This document shows positions 14,439-24,270 of a DNA stretch of 64,000 bases, in pieces. The stretch's first letter is position 1. Each line of letters begins with the position of its first letter. The position numbers were made by a program, and so were the translations under genes. Source of the stretch: Aquamicrobium aerolatum DSM 21857. Lineage in GTDB: Bacteria; Pseudomonadota; Alphaproteobacteria; Rhizobiales; Rhizobiaceae. The DNA lies in the NCBI RefSeq assembly GCF_900113935.1, contig NZ_FORF01000001.1, positions 1 through 64,000 of the forward strand, read 5' to 3'. The notes under the pieces are model-generated. The model ran no database searches. It saw nothing but the letters and a program-made list of their open reading frames with translations, and had not been told where the DNA came from.

Positions 14439-16424
14439 TTGCGCGGAGGCCGAATCCTTTGGGGTCAAATCGCTGTCGTCTTCACCATCGTTCTGGTGAT
14501 GGTGTGGGCAGCGACGCAATGGACGGCGTTCCGCCTCCGCTTCCAGCTCCAGCTTGGCAATCCGTGGTTCGAGCTGGCGGGCTGGCCGGTCTATTATCCG
14601 CCGGCCTTCTTCTGGTGGTGGTTTTCGTTTGACGCCTATGCGCCCGCAATCTTCGTCGAAGGTGCCATCATCGCGGCGTCCGGCGGTTTCATCGCCATCG
14701 CCGCCGCCATCCTCATGTCGATCATCCGGGCACGGGAGGCGCGCAACGTCGCCACCTATGGTTCGGCGCGATGGGCGGAGGATCGCGAAATCCGCGCCGC
14801 CGGTCTGCTCGGCCCCGATGGCGTGGTGCTCGGCAGATACGACCGGCACTATCTGCGCCATGACGGGCCGGAGCATGTGTTGTGCTTCGCCCCGACTCGC
14901 AGCGGCAAAGGTGTCGGGCTGGTGGTACCGACGCTGCTGACATGGCCGGGAAGCTGCATTGTCCACGACATCAAGGGCGAGAACTGGACTCTGACGGCCG
15001 GCTTTCGCGCCCAGCATGGCCGCGTCCTGCTGTTCGATCCCACGAACGCCAGATCGTCCGCCTACAATCCGCTGCTCGAAGTGCGGCAGGGGGAATGGGA
15101 AGTCCGCGACGTGCAGAACATCGCGGATATTCTGGTCGATCCCGAAGGCAGTCTCGACAAGCGCAACCATTGGGAAAAGACCAGCCATTCGCTGCTGGTC
15201 GGCGCGATCCTGCATGTTCTCTATGCGGAGAAGGACAAGACCTTGGCGGGCGTCGCCAACTTCCTGTCCGATCCCCGCCGTCCGGTCGAGGCGACCTTGC
15301 GCGCCATGATGGATACGCCGCATCTCGGCGAGGCGGGCGTTCATCCCGTCATCGCGTCGTCGGCCCGCGAGCTGTTGAACAAATCCGAGAACGAACGGTC
15401 GGGCGTGCTCTCCACCGCCATGTCGTTTCTCGGCCTCTACCGCGATCCCGTGGTGGCGCGGGTGACGGCGCGATGCGACTGGCGCATTGCCGATCTGGTC
15501 GGCAGCCGCCAGCCCGTCACGCTCTACCTTGTCGTGCCGCCGTCCGACATAAACCGCACAAAGCCGCTTATCCGCCTGATCCTCAACCAGATCGGCAGGC
15601 GGTTGACCGAGGAATTGACCACCTCCGGCAAGCGCCATCGGCTGCTATTGATGCTGGACGAGTTTCCGGCGCTCGGCCGGCTCGATTTCTTTGAATCGGC
15701 GCTCGCCTTCATGGCGGGCTACGGAATCAAAGGCTTCCTGATCGCGCAGAGCCTCAACCAGATCGAGCGCGCCTATGGCCCGAACAACGCGATCCTCGAC
15801 AACTGCCACGTCCGCGTCAGCTTCGCCACGAACGACGAAAGGACGGCGAAGCGTGTTTCAGACGCATTAGGCACGGCGACCGAGCTGCGCGACTCCACCA
15901 ACTACGCAGGGCACCGCCTAGCCCCGTGGTTAGGTCACTTGATGGTGTCGCGGCAGGAGACGGCCCGGCCGCTGCTCACGCCGGGCGAAATCATGCAGCT
16001 TCCACCCACCGACGAAATCGTCATGGTCGCGGGCACGCCGCCGATCCGCGCCATCAAGGCGCGCTATTTCGAGGATGCGCGATTGCAGGAACGCATCCTG
16101 ACCCCGCCCGATCTGGTCGCCGCTCCGCTGGCGCCCAGCCCATCCGCCGATGATTGGTCCGGCCGCGTGGTCGCGGCGGAAAGCCGTTCCGCGACGTGCG
16201 GAAGCGAGGCCGAAGGCGATCCGGCCAATGCGGGCATCCGCCGCGAGCCGGAATTGCCCGAGCATGAGGAAATCGTCGCCCCGCCGCCATCCCCCGAACA
16301 GGAGTTCGAGTTTCTGGACGACGAGCCGGACGTTGACGCGGCCAAGGCCCGTGCCATGCGCCAGCGCATGAGGATGGTGGCGCGGCAGGTGGCGATGAAC
16401 CCCGATGATGGAATCGACCTTTGA
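14439..16424 (+). CDS. traG: Type IV coupling protein TraG/VirD4
   Basis: About 661 residues; an inner-membrane ATPase that hands the relaxase-DNA complex to the Trb channel. N-terminal membrane helices are at about 8-30 and 60-95, with Walker A in FAPTRSGKGVGLVVPT and Walker B in LLLMLDEFPALGRL. The C-terminal tail is acidic and Pro-rich, as often used for substrate docking. I chose TTG 14439 (GGAG 7 bp upstream) because conserved sequence starts at RGGRILWGQI; TTG 14331 is an alternative in the same frame. Confidence 0.92.
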   Translation: MRGGRILWGQIAVVFTIVLVMVWAATQWTAFRLRFQLQLGNPWFELAGWPVYYPPAFFWWWFSFDAYAPAIFVEGAIIAASGGFIAIAAAILMSIIRAREARNVATYGSARWAEDREIRAAGLLGPDGVVLGRYDRHYLRHDGPEHVLCFAPTRSGKGVGLVVPTLLTWPGSCIVHDIKGENWTLTAGFRAQHGRVLLFDPTNARSSAYNPLLEVRQGEWEVRDVQNIADILVDPEGSLDKRNHWEKTSHSLLVGAILHVLYAEKDKTLAGVANFLSDPRRPVEATLRAMMDTPHLGEAGVHPVIASSARELLNKSENERSGVLSTAMSFLGLYRDPVVARVTARCDWRIADLVGSRQPVTLYLVVPPSDINRTKPLIRLILNQIGRRLTEELTTSGKRHRLLLMLDEFPALGRLDFFESALAFMAGYGIKGFLIAQSLNQIERAYGPNNAILDNCHVRVSFATNDERTAKRVSDALGTATELRDSTNYAGHRLAPWLGHLMVSRQETARPLLTPGEIMQLPPTDEIVMVAGTPPIRAIKARYFEDARLQERILTPPDLVAAPLAPSPSADDWSGRVVAAESRSATCGSEAEGDPANAGIRREPELPEHEEIVAPPPSPEQEFEFLDDEPDVDAAKARAMRQRMRMVARQVAMNPDDGIDL

Positions 16425-16434
16425 GGATACGCCC

Positions 16435-16914
16435 ATGGCAACCAGAACCCGCCTGAATCTCTATTTCGACCCCGCGCTCATTCCACAGATCGAGGCGATG
16501 GCGCTGCGCCGCTCGGTGGCGCTGCGCCGCAATGTCTCGAAATCCGCCATCGTTGAGGCGGCGGTCATGTCCTACCTGTCCGGCGATTCCGCCGACCAGC
16601 TTGAAGCCGCCATGTCGCGCCGCTTGGACAAGCTCGGCCGCCAGATCGACACGCTCGACCTAGATCTCGCCGTCCTTGGCGAGGCGGTCGCGCAGTTCAT
16701 CCATTTCTGGATGACCCTCACGCCGCCGCTTACGGGAGCCGCACAATCCGCTGCCCGCGCCAAAGGCGCGGAGCGCTTTGAGGGCTTCATGCAGAATCTC
16801 GGACGGCGTCTGGCGACGGGCGACAGGTTCCTCAAAGAGCTGTCGCGTGACCTCGACTCACTTCCCGACGATCCGTTGCCGGACGAGTCCGAGAGCAACG
16901 GCGATCAAGAATAA
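16435..16914 (+). CDS. CopG/ribbon-helix-helix-like protein
   Basis: A 159-residue protein starting MATRTRLNLYFDPALIPQIE, with an N-terminal ribbon-helix-helix-like strand and helices, then a segment predicted to be helical and an acidic end. In Trb-type ICEs a gene of this kind sits between traG and trbB and is annotated as CopG-family or conjugal transfer protein. It may regulate the trb operon or help relaxosome assembly. GAGG precedes ATG 16435 by about 9 bp; the gene lies 10 bp after traG. Confidence 0.75.
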   Translation: MATRTRLNLYFDPALIPQIEAMALRRSVALRRNVSKSAIVEAAVMSYLSGDSADQLEAAMSRRLDKLGRQIDTLDLDLAVLGEAVAQFIHFWMTLTPPLTGAAQSAARAKGAERFEGFMQNLGRRLATGDRFLKELSRDLDSLPDDPLPDESESNGDQE

Positions 16915-17061
16915 GTATTCGGACCCATCCTATTTACCGCCGTTCGCCGCCGATCACCGCACGCAGCTAGATACTTGTTGAACCGGCCAGATTTCGGCCT
17001 CTCTTAATCGACCCCGATCCGGGGATGGCCTGTCGCGTCCCCGCAAGAAGCCGGGGCCGAC

Positions 17062-18045
17062 ATGACCACCAACCACCAAAGACCGGAAGCCATTGCGCGC
17101 GGCGCACGCATGTTGCGCACCGCGCTCGGCCCCGCCATTGCCCGGCTGCTCGAAGACCCGGCCGTGGTCGAGGTGATGTTGAACCCGGACGGGCGGTTGT
17201 GGATCGACCGCCTGTCCGAAGGGCTTTCCGATACGGGCGAGCGCCTGTCCGCCGCCGATGGCGAACGCATCGTTCGGCTGGTCGCGCATCATGTCGGCGC
17301 GGAGGTTCATGCCCGCAGCCCGCGCATCTCGGCCGAGCTGCCGGAGTCTGGCGAAAGATTCGAGGGCCTGCTGCCACCCGTGGTCGCCGCCCCGACCTTC
17401 GCCATCCGCAAGCCCGCCGTCGCCGTGTTCAGCCTCGACGACTATGTGGCGGCGGGGATCATGTCCACCGATCAGGCCGCGACGTTACGCGCGGCCGTTT
17501 CCTCCCGCGCAAATATCCTCGTGGCGGGCGGCACCAGCACCGGCAAGACCACGCTGACCAATGCGCTGCTCGCCGAGGTGGCGAAGACGGCGGATCGCGT
17601 CGTCATCATCGAGGATACGCGCGAGCTGCAATGCGCCGCGCCCAATCTAGTGGCGATGCGGACGAAAGACGGCGTGGCGACGCTTTCCGATCTGGTGCGT
17701 TCCTCGCTGCGCCTGCGCCCCGACCGCATCCCCATCGGCGAGGTGCGCGGATCGGAAGCCCTCGACCTCCTGAAAGCGTGGGGAACGGGACACCCCGGCG
17801 GCATCGGCACCATCCATGCAGGCACCGGCATCGGTGCGCTCCGTCGCCTTGAACAGCTCATCCAAGAGGCTGTCGTCACCGTCCCGCGCGCCCTGATCGC
17901 CGAGACAATCGACCTTGTTGCTGTCCTTTCCGGGCGCGGTTCCGCGCGCCGGCTTGCCGAGCTTGCCCGCGTCGAAGGGCTGGGGCCGGACGGCGACTAC
18001 CGCATCACCCCCGCAATCCAAACCAGCACAGGAGAATCTTCATGA
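17062..18045 (+). CDS. trbB: TrbB, conjugal transfer ATPase (VirB11 family)
   Basis: A 327-residue hexameric secretion ATPase of the VirB11 family, cytoplasmic, powering pilus biogenesis and translocation. Seen: N-terminal domain with [19 protein letters not shown], Walker [10 protein letters not shown] near residue 156, the Asp box [13 protein letters not shown], Walker B region [12 protein letters not shown] and His box [13 protein letters not shown]. It opens the trb operon after a 147-bp gap and overlaps trbC in ATGA. Confidence 0.95.
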   Translation: MTTNHQRPEAIARGARMLRTALGPAIARLLEDPAVVEVMLNPDGRLWIDRLSEGLSDTGERLSAADGERIVRLVAHHVGAEVHARSPRISAELPESGERFEGLLPPVVAAPTFAIRKPAVAVFSLDDYVAAGIMSTDQAATLRAAVSSRANILVAGGTSTGKTTLTNALLAEVAKTADRVVIIEDTRELQCAAPNLVAMRTKDGVATLSDLVRSSLRLRPDRIPIGEVRGSEALDLLKAWGTGHPGGIGTIHAGTGIGALRRLEQLIQEAVVTVPRALIAETIDLVAVLSGRGSARRLAELARVEGLGPDGDYRITPAIQTSTGESS

Positions 18046-18374
18046 TCCGCACGATTTCGCGCGGCTATCGCTTCGCCGCGACCGCCGCATCCACCCTTGC
18101 TATCAGCTTCATGCTCGCCCCGGCCGCCCATGCGTCGGGATCGTCGATGCCGTGGGAGCAACCGCTTCAGCAAATCCTTCAGTCCATTGAGGGACCCGTC
18201 GCAAAAATTATCGCGGTGATAATTATCATCGCCACCGGCCTGACCCTCGCGTTCGGGGACACCAGCGGCGGCTTTCGCCGTCTGATCCAGATCGTGTTCG
18301 GCCTGTCGATTGCTTTCGCCGCGTCGAGCTTCTTCCTGTCGTTCTTCTCGTTCGGCGGCGGGGCGCTCGTTTGA
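18042..18374 (+). CDS. trbC: TrbC, conjugative pilin precursor
   Basis: A 110-residue VirB2/TrbC pilin. It has a signal peptide ending near AAHASGS, followed by a mature part with two hydrophobic helices (KIIAVIIIIATGLTLAFGDT and SIAFAASSFFLSFFSFGGGA). The TraF-like protease of this ICE (2584-3129) is the expected processing and cyclising enzyme. It overlaps trbB and trbD starts by four and one bases. Confidence 0.92.
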   Translation: MIRTISRGYRFAATAASTLAISFMLAPAAHASGSSMPWEQPLQQILQSIEGPVAKIIAVIIIIATGLTLAFGDTSGGFRRLIQIVFGLSIAFAASSFFLSFFSFGGGALV

Positions 18375-18655
18375 TGGCCGTCGCGTTCGAGCAACTGGAC
18401 GCCGTGCCGGGCTTCACGGTCCCGGTTCACCGGGCGCTGACCGAACATATCCTGCTCGGCGGCGCTCCGCGCGCCATCGCCATCATGAACGGAACGCTGG
18501 CCGGAGCCGTGGGCCTCGGCCTGCGCCTCTGGCTGATCGGCATCGCCATCTGGGCAATCGGCCACTTCGCGGCCGTATGGGCGGCAAAGCGCGATCCCCT
18601 CTTTGTCGAGGTCGGGCGGCGGCATCTCCGCATCCCCGGTCATTTGGCGGTTTGA
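18374..18655 (+). CDS. trbD: TrbD, VirB3-like inner-membrane protein
   Basis: A 93-residue protein with hydrophobic stretches around APRAIAIMNGTLAGAVGLGL and LWLIGIAIWAIGHFAAVWAA, followed by AAKRDPLFVEVGRRHLR, the VirB3/TrbD hallmark. It is part of the inner-membrane platform that works with TrbE. The start ATG 18374 shares its A with the trbC stop. Confidence 0.9.
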   Translation: MAVAFEQLDAVPGFTVPVHRALTEHILLGGAPRAIAIMNGTLAGAVGLGLRLWLIGIAIWAIGHFAAVWAAKRDPLFVEVGRRHLRIPGHLAV

Positions 18656-18665
18656 GGGTGCAGCC

Positions 18666-21158
18666 ATGATGAACCTTTCCGAATTCCGCCGCACCGCCGC
18701 GCGCCTCTCTGATTATCTGCCATGGGCCGCGCTGGTCGGTCAGGGCGTTGTGCTCAACAAGGACGGCAGTTTCCAGAGGACGGCGAAGTTTCGCGGTCCC
18801 GATCTGGATTCCGCCGTCGCGGCCGAGCTAGTCGCCGTCGCCGGCCGCATCAACAATGCCGTGCGCCGCCTCGGCTCCGGCTGGAGCATCTTCGTCGAGG
18901 CGCAGCGTAGCGAAGCCGCCACCTATCCCGACAGCACCTTTCCCGATCCCGCGTCGGCGCTGGTCGATGCCGAGCGTAAGGCCGGTTTCGAGGAAGCGGG
19001 CGCGCATTTCGTGTCCGGCTACTTCCTCACCTTCCTCTGGCTGCCCCCGGCCGAGGAAGCCGCCCGCACTGAGGCATGGCTCTACGAGGGCCGGGAGAAA
19101 ACGGGGGTGGACCCGTGGGAAGTCCTGCGCGGCTTCATCGACCGCACCGACCGCGTGCTGGCCTTGCTTGACGGCTTCATGCCCGAGTGCCGTTGGATGG
19201 ATGACGGCGCGACGCTGACCTATCTCCATTCCACCATCTCGACCAACCGGCATCGTGTGCGCGTGCCCGAGGTGCCCATGCACCTCGACGCGCTGCTCGC
19301 CGACCAGCCCTTGACCGGCGGGCTGGAGCCGCGCCTTGGCGACGCGCATCTGCGCGTGCTGACCATCGTGGGATTCCCGACCGCGACGACGCCGGGCCTG
19401 CTCGACGAAATGAACCGGCTGCCGTTCCCATATCGGTGGAGCACCCGCGCGATCCTGCTCGACAAGACCGATGCAACCCGGCTGCTGACCCGCATCCGTC
19501 GCCAATGGTTCGCCAAGCGCAAGAGCGTCGCCGCGATCTTGAAAGAGGTCATGACAAACGAGGCGTCCGCGCTTGTGGACACCGACGCCGCCAACAAGGC
19601 GCTCGACGCCGACATGGCGTTGCAGGAGCTTGGGGCGGACGTGGCGGGCATGGCCTACGTCACGGCGACCGTCACCGTATGGGATGCCGACCCGCGCCTT
19701 GCCGACGAGAAGCTGCGCCTGGTCGAGAAGATCGTTCAGGGCCGCGACTTCACCGCCATGCCCGAGAGCGTCAACGCGGTTGATGCATGGCTCGGCAGCC
19801 TGCCCGGACACGCCTACGCGAATGTCCGTCAGCCGCCCATCAGCACTTTGAATCTCGCCCACATGATCCCGCTATCGGCGGTGTGGGCGGGGCCGGAACG
19901 GGACGAGCATTTCGGTGCGCCCCCTTTGCTCTTTGGAAAGACCGAAGGCTCAACCCCGTTCCGGCTAAGCCTCCATGTCGGCGACGTAGGCCATACCCTT
20001 GTCGTCGGCCCCACTGGCGCGGGCAAATCCGTGCTGCTCGCCCTCATGGCCTTACAGTTCCGGCGCTATGAGGCCAGCCAAGTCTTTGCCTTCGACTTCG
20101 GCGGTTCGATCCGCGCCGCATCGCTCGCCATGGGCGGCGACTGGCACGATTTGGGCGGCGGCCTCACGGAAGGGGCCGAGACGTCCGTTTCGCTCCAGCC
20201 GCTTGCCCGCATCCACGATACCTATGAACGCGCATGGGCGGCGGACTGGATCGCCGCCATCCTCATGCGCGAGGGGCTAACCATCACGCCCGAGGTCAAA
20301 GAGTATCTTTGGACGGCGCTGACTTCGCTGGCCTCGGCCCCCGTCGAGGAACGCACCATCACCGGCCTTGCCGTGCTGCTGCAATCCAACGATCTGAAAC
20401 AGGCGCTCCGGCCGTTCTGCGTCGGTGGGGCCTATGGCCGGTTACTCGACGCCGAGACAGAGCATTTGGGATCGGCGGACGTGCAGGCGTTCGAGATCGA
20501 GGGGCTGGTCGGGACCGGCGCGGCTCCGGCCGTGCTCGCCTACCTGTTCCATCGGATCGGCGACCGGCTCGACGGGCGGCCGACGCTTCTCATCATCGAT
20601 GAAGGCTGGCTCGCGCTGGACGACGAGGGTTTCGCCGGCCAGCTCCGCGAATGGTTGAAAACGCTGCGCAAGAAGAACGCCAGCGTCATCTTCGCCACGC
20701 AAAGCCTGTCCGACATTGACGGGAGCAACATCGCGCCCGCCATCATCGAGAGCTGCCCGACGCGGCTCTTGCTGCCGAACGAGCGCGCCATCGAGCCGCA
20801 GATCACGGCCATCTATCGCCGCTTCGGCCTCAATGACAGGCAGATCGAAATCCTCGCAAGGGCCACGCCCAAGCGGGATTATTACTGCCAAAGCCGCAGG
20901 GGCAATCGCCTGTTCGAGCTTGGCCTGTCCGAAGTCGGCCTCGCGCTCTGCGCCGCATCCGCCAAATCCGACCAGACGCTCATCGCGCAGATTGTCGCCG
21001 AACACGGCCGCGATGGCTTCCTCGCCGCATGGCTACAGGCGCGCGGCGTCGATTGGGCTGCCGACCTGATCCCGAACCTCACCAATCTCGCCGACCGACC
21101 GGAATCCGCCGCGCCGGCCGCGCCGGATATCCACCCCACACAGGAGATTCTTCCATGA
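18666..21158 (+). CDS. trbE: TrbE, VirB4-type conjugal transfer ATPase
   Basis: An 830-residue ATPase energising assembly of the mating channel. It has an N-terminal CagE/TrbE domain, then Walker A in VVGPTGAGKSVLLALMAL near residue 450 and Walker B in TLLIIDEGWLALDDEGF. The conserved ATQSLSDIDGSNIAPAIIES follows. ATG 18666 is chosen by comparison with family starts (MMNLSEFRRTAARLSDYLPW); the open frame upstream overlaps trbD. Its stop overlaps the trbJ start in ATGA. Confidence 0.95.
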   Translation: MMNLSEFRRTAARLSDYLPWAALVGQGVVLNKDGSFQRTAKFRGPDLDSAVAAELVAVAGRINNAVRRLGSGWSIFVEAQRSEAATYPDSTFPDPASALVDAERKAGFEEAGAHFVSGYFLTFLWLPPAEEAARTEAWLYEGREKTGVDPWEVLRGFIDRTDRVLALLDGFMPECRWMDDGATLTYLHSTISTNRHRVRVPEVPMHLDALLADQPLTGGLEPRLGDAHLRVLTIVGFPTATTPGLLDEMNRLPFPYRWSTRAILLDKTDATRLLTRIRRQWFAKRKSVAAILKEVMTNEASALVDTDAANKALDADMALQELGADVAGMAYVTATVTVWDADPRLADEKLRLVEKIVQGRDFTAMPESVNAVDAWLGSLPGHAYANVRQPPISTLNLAHMIPLSAVWAGPERDEHFGAPPLLFGKTEGSTPFRLSLHVGDVGHTLVVGPTGAGKSVLLALMALQFRRYEASQVFAFDFGGSIRAASLAMGGDWHDLGGGLTEGAETSVSLQPLARIHDTYERAWAADWIAAILMREGLTITPEVKEYLWTALTSLASAPVEERTITGLAVLLQSNDLKQALRPFCVGGAYGRLLDAETEHLGSADVQAFEIEGLVGTGAAPAVLAYLFHRIGDRLDGRPTLLIIDEGWLALDDEGFAGQLREWLKTLRKKNASVIFATQSLSDIDGSNIAPAIIESCPTRLLLPNERAIEPQITAIYRRFGLNDRQIEILARATPKRDYYCQSRRGNRLFELGLSEVGLALCAASAKSDQTLIAQIVAEHGRDGFLAAWLQARGVDWAADLIPNLTNLADRPESAAPAAPDIHPTQEILP

Positions 21159-21928
21159 CCTATTCCAAGATCGTCGGGGCCTCGGCCCTCGCGCTGGCGC
21201 TCGCCGTGCCCGTCGCGTTGTCGCCTATGCTGGCAAGCCCGGCCCATGCGCAATTCGGTTTCGGCCGCATCGTCTATGACCCGTCCAACTATGCGCAGAA
21301 CGTGCTCACGGCAGCGCGCACTCTGGAGCAGATCAACAACCAGATCACCAGCCTCCAGAACGAGGCGCAAATGCTCATCAATCAGGCCCGCAATCTGGCG
21401 AGCCTGCCGTATTCCTCGCTCCAGCAGCTCCAGCAGAACGTCCAGCGCACGCAGCAGCTTCTCGGCCAAGCGCAGAACATCGCGTTCGAGGTCGGGCAGA
21501 TCGACCAAGCGTTCCAGCAGCAATATGGCAACGTCTCGCTTTCGGCGACCGAAGCCCAGCTTGTCGCCGATGCGCGCGGCCGCTGGGAGAATACCGTTGG
21601 CGGCTTGCAGGACGCGATGCGCGTTCAGGCGGGTGCGGTCGGCAACATCGACAGCAACCGCGCCGAGATGGCCGCGCTTGTCGGCCAGAGTCAGGGCGCG
21701 ACCGGGGCATTGCAGGCGACGCAGGCCGGCAACCAGCTTCTCGCGCTCCAGTCGCAGCAGCTTTCCGACCTAATCGCGGTCATCTCGGCAAACGGCCGCG
21801 CCGACGCGCTGACCGAGGCAGAGCGCGCGACCGCCGCCGAGCAGGGCCGCATCCAGCGCGAACGGTTCCTGACGCCGGGCAGCGGATACCAGCCCGGCAA
21901 CGCGCAGATGTTCAACGGCAACAACTGA
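21155..21928 (+). CDS. trbJ: TrbJ, VirB5-like minor pilus protein
   Basis: 257 residues with a signal peptide (residues about 1-31, ending PAHAQ) and the family opening FGRIVYDPSNYAQNVLTAAR. A long glutamine-rich helical region (LQNEAQMLINQARNLASL) follows. As VirB5-type proteins sit on the pilus tip, it is probably exported to the periplasm or pilus. Translational overlap with trbE. Confidence 0.92.
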   Translation: MTYSKIVGASALALALAVPVALSPMLASPAHAQFGFGRIVYDPSNYAQNVLTAARTLEQINNQITSLQNEAQMLINQARNLASLPYSSLQQLQQNVQRTQQLLGQAQNIAFEVGQIDQAFQQQYGNVSLSATEAQLVADARGRWENTVGGLQDAMRVQAGAVGNIDSNRAEMAALVGQSQGATGALQATQAGNQLLALQSQQLSDLIAVISANGRADALTEAERATAAEQGRIQRERFLTPGSGYQPGNAQMFNGNN

Positions 21929-21941
21929 CGGGAGGCTCGCC

Positions 21942-22208
21942 ATGGACGGCAAGATGCTGGCCCGGCTCGGGGCCGTGGTGTTCATCGCCATCGCCGTCAC
22001 GGCGACCGCAATCGACATGGCGCGGAAGGACGAACCTTCCGTGCTACCCCCGGCGTCGGCCTTCCAGCCACCGGCCGATCCCCTGCGCGAAACCCTGCGC
22101 CGTTGCCAGCAGCTCGGCGAGGCGGCGGCGAGTGACACCGACTGCCTCGCCGCATGGGCTGAATCCCGCGACCGCTTCCTCGGCCGTGACCGCAGCGAGG
22201 CGCGCTGA
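21942..22208 (+). CDS. trbK-alt: TrbK-alt, putative entry exclusion protein
   Basis: 88 residues with one N-terminal hydrophobic helix (LARLGAVVFIAIAVTATAID) and a conserved C-terminal CQQLGEAAASDTDCLAAWAE cysteine pair. This is the TrbK-alt type found between trbJ and trbL in alphaproteobacterial ICEs. By position it corresponds to TrbK, the entry-exclusion lipoprotein of RP4, but it has no lipobox. The function is inferred from position. Confidence 0.8.
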   Translation: MDGKMLARLGAVVFIAIAVTATAIDMARKDEPSVLPPASAFQPPADPLRETLRRCQQLGEAAASDTDCLAAWAESRDRFLGRDRSEAR

Positions 22209-22210
22209 CC

Positions 22211-23584
22211 ATGGGCAACACGGGCGTCATCGACAATTTTCTCGGCGTATTCACCTCCTACATCGACAGCGGTTTCGGGCTGCTCGGCGGCGAGGTCGCC
22301 TTCATCGCCACGACGCTCATCGTCATCGACGTGACGCTTGCCGCGCTCTTTTGGGCATGGGGCGCGGATGACGACATTATCGCGCGGCTGGTCAAGAAGA
22401 CCCTGTTTGTCGGTGTCTTCGCCTACATCATTTCAAACTGGAACAACCTCGCCCGCATCGTCTTCGAGAGCTTCGCCGGCCTCGGCCTCATGGCGTCGGG
22501 TACCGGCTTTTCCGTTTCCGATCTGATGCGGCCGGGCCGCGTGGCGCAGACCGGCCTTGATGCCGGCCGGCCGCTGCTCGATTCCATTTCCGACCTGATG
22601 GGCTGGATCGCCTTCTTCGAGAATTTCATTCAGATCGCGTGCCTGCTGTTCGCGTGGGCGCTTGTGGTGCTCGCGTTTTTCATTTTGGCGATCCAACTTT
22701 TCGTGACGCTGATCGAGTTCAAGCTGACCACGCTGGCCGGCTTCGTGCTGATCCCCTTCGGCCTGTTCGGCAAGACCGCGTTCATGGCCGAGAAGGTTTT
22801 GGGCAACGTGGTGTCGTCCGGCATCAAGGTCTTGGTGCTCGCCGTCATCATCGGCATAGGCAGCACCTTGTTTTCGCAATTCACGGCCGGTTTCGGCGGG
22901 GCAACCCCGACCATCGACGAGGCCATGGCGATTGTGCTTGCCGCGCTGTCTCTGCTCGGCCTCGGCATCTTCGGTCCCGGTATCGCCAACGGCATCGTCT
23001 CTGGCGGCCCGCAACTCGGCGCGGGCGCAGCCGTGGGAACCGGCCTTGCGGTCGCAGGTGCAGGCGTCGCCGCTGGCGGCGGGGCCATGCTCGCCGCCAA
23101 AGGTGGTGCTGCTGCCCTGTCCGGTGGAGCCGCGGCCGTTCGGGGAGGCGCGACCGCCGCGGGCGCGGCGACCGCTGCCTATAACCTCGGCTCGCTCGGC
23201 CAGACCGGAGCGGCGGGCGTTGCCTCCGGCCTCGGCGGTGTCGCCCGAGCGGCAGGCTCGGCCGCCGTCTCGCCGCTCAAGCGCGCAGCCTCCAGCGCAA
23301 CATCCCAAGCAAGCGAAAGCGTCAAGTCCAGCTTCTCCGCTGGCGCAAAGGCCGGCTTCGGCGCGACTGGCGGCAGCTCGACCATGAGCACGGTCGGCGG
23401 CGCGAGCGCCGCCCCGGCCGCCGCGCCGCCGACTTCCCCCGATGGTCCCCCGGCTTGGGCGCAGCGGATGCAGCGCCGGCAGGCCCTCAACCACGGCACC
23501 GCCATGACAGCCCATGCCGTCCGCTCCGGCGACAGCCACGGCTCCGGTTCCTCCGTCAACCTTTCCGAAAGTGACCGCTCATGA
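22211..23584 (+). CDS. trbL: TrbL, VirB6-like polytopic channel protein
   Basis: 457 residues. About six hydrophobic segments in the first 280 residues form the TrbL/VirB6 membrane core. An Ala/Gly/Ser-rich tail (about 285-457) follows, with stretches such as GGAAAVRGGATAAGAATAAY. Long low-complexity tails are usual in this family. It starts 2 bp after trbK-alt and overlaps trbF in ATGA. Confidence 0.92.
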   Translation: MGNTGVIDNFLGVFTSYIDSGFGLLGGEVAFIATTLIVIDVTLAALFWAWGADDDIIARLVKKTLFVGVFAYIISNWNNLARIVFESFAGLGLMASGTGFSVSDLMRPGRVAQTGLDAGRPLLDSISDLMGWIAFFENFIQIACLLFAWALVVLAFFILAIQLFVTLIEFKLTTLAGFVLIPFGLFGKTAFMAEKVLGNVVSSGIKVLVLAVIIGIGSTLFSQFTAGFGGATPTIDEAMAIVLAALSLLGLGIFGPGIANGIVSGGPQLGAGAAVGTGLAVAGAGVAAGGGAMLAAKGGAAALSGGAAAVRGGATAAGAATAAYNLGSLGQTGAAGVASGLGGVARAAGSAAVSPLKRAASSATSQASESVKSSFSAGAKAGFGATGGSSTMSTVGGASAAPAAAPPTSPDGPPAWAQRMQRRQALNHGTAMTAHAVRSGDSHGSGSSVNLSESDRS

Positions 23585-24270
23585 GCATCTTCAAACGACC
23601 CGCAACTCATTACGGCAAATCACCCGAACCCGAGACGCCCTACCAGAAGGCCGCGCAGGCGTGGGACGAGCGCATCGGCTCTGCCCGCGTGCAGGCAAGG
23701 AACTGGCGGCTCATGGCCTTCGGCTCCCTGATCCTTTCGGCCGGCTTCGCCTCGGCGCTGGTCTGGCAGTCGGCGCGCGGGACCGTGGTGCCTTGGGTTG
23801 TTCAGGTCGATAATCTCGGGCAGGCGCAGACCGTCGCGCCGGCCCTAGCCGACTATCGCCCGACTGACCCGCAAATCGCTTTCCACCTCGGCCGCTTCAT
23901 CGAGCAGGTCCGCGCGATCCCGGCCGATGCGATCATTGTCCGCCAGAATTGGCTTCGGGCTTATGAGTGGACCACGGATCGAGGCGCGGCTGCCTTGAAC
24001 GACTACGCCCGCGCCAACGACCCGTTCACCCGCGTCGGCCGTCAGCAGGTCGCCGTCGAGGTCTCGAGCGTCATCCGCGCGTCCCCCAACAGCTTCCGAG
24101 TGGCGTGGACCGAACGCCATTTCGAGAACGGCCAACTCTCCACGACCGAACGCTGGACCGCGATCCTGACCATCGTGATTCAGCCGCCTCGCAATGCCGA
24201 GCGCCTGCGCGCCAATCCGCTCGGAATCTACGTCAACGCAATTTCGTGGTCGCGGGAGATGAGCCAATGA
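23581..24270 (+). CDS. trbF: TrbF, VirB8-like protein
   Basis: 229 residues; one N-terminal membrane helix (LMAFGSLILSAGFASALVWQ, about 41-60) and a periplasmic VirB8/TrbF domain of NTF2-like fold, including TERWTAILTIVIQPPRNAERL. It bridges the inner-membrane complex to TrbG/TrbI. Its stop TGA at 24268-24270 overlaps an ATG at 24267, the expected start of trbG, but foreign sequence follows immediately. Confidence 0.93.
   Translation: MSIFKRPATHYGKSPEPETPYQKAAQAWDERIGSARVQARNWRLMAFGSLILSAGFASALVWQSARGTVVPWVVQVDNLGQAQTVAPALADYRPTDPQIAFHLGRFIEQVRAIPADAIIVRQNWLRAYEWTTDRGAAALNDYARANDPFTRVGRQQVAVEVSSVIRASPNSFRVAWTERHFENGQLSTTERWTAILTIVIQPPRNAERLRANPLGIYVNAISWSREMSQ

Noticed and set aside
23967..24266. 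Further upstream extension of the trbG frame inside trbF
   Set aside because: trbF is read in another frame here with clear VirB8 features; the ATG at 24267 overlapping the trbF stop is the natural trbG start.
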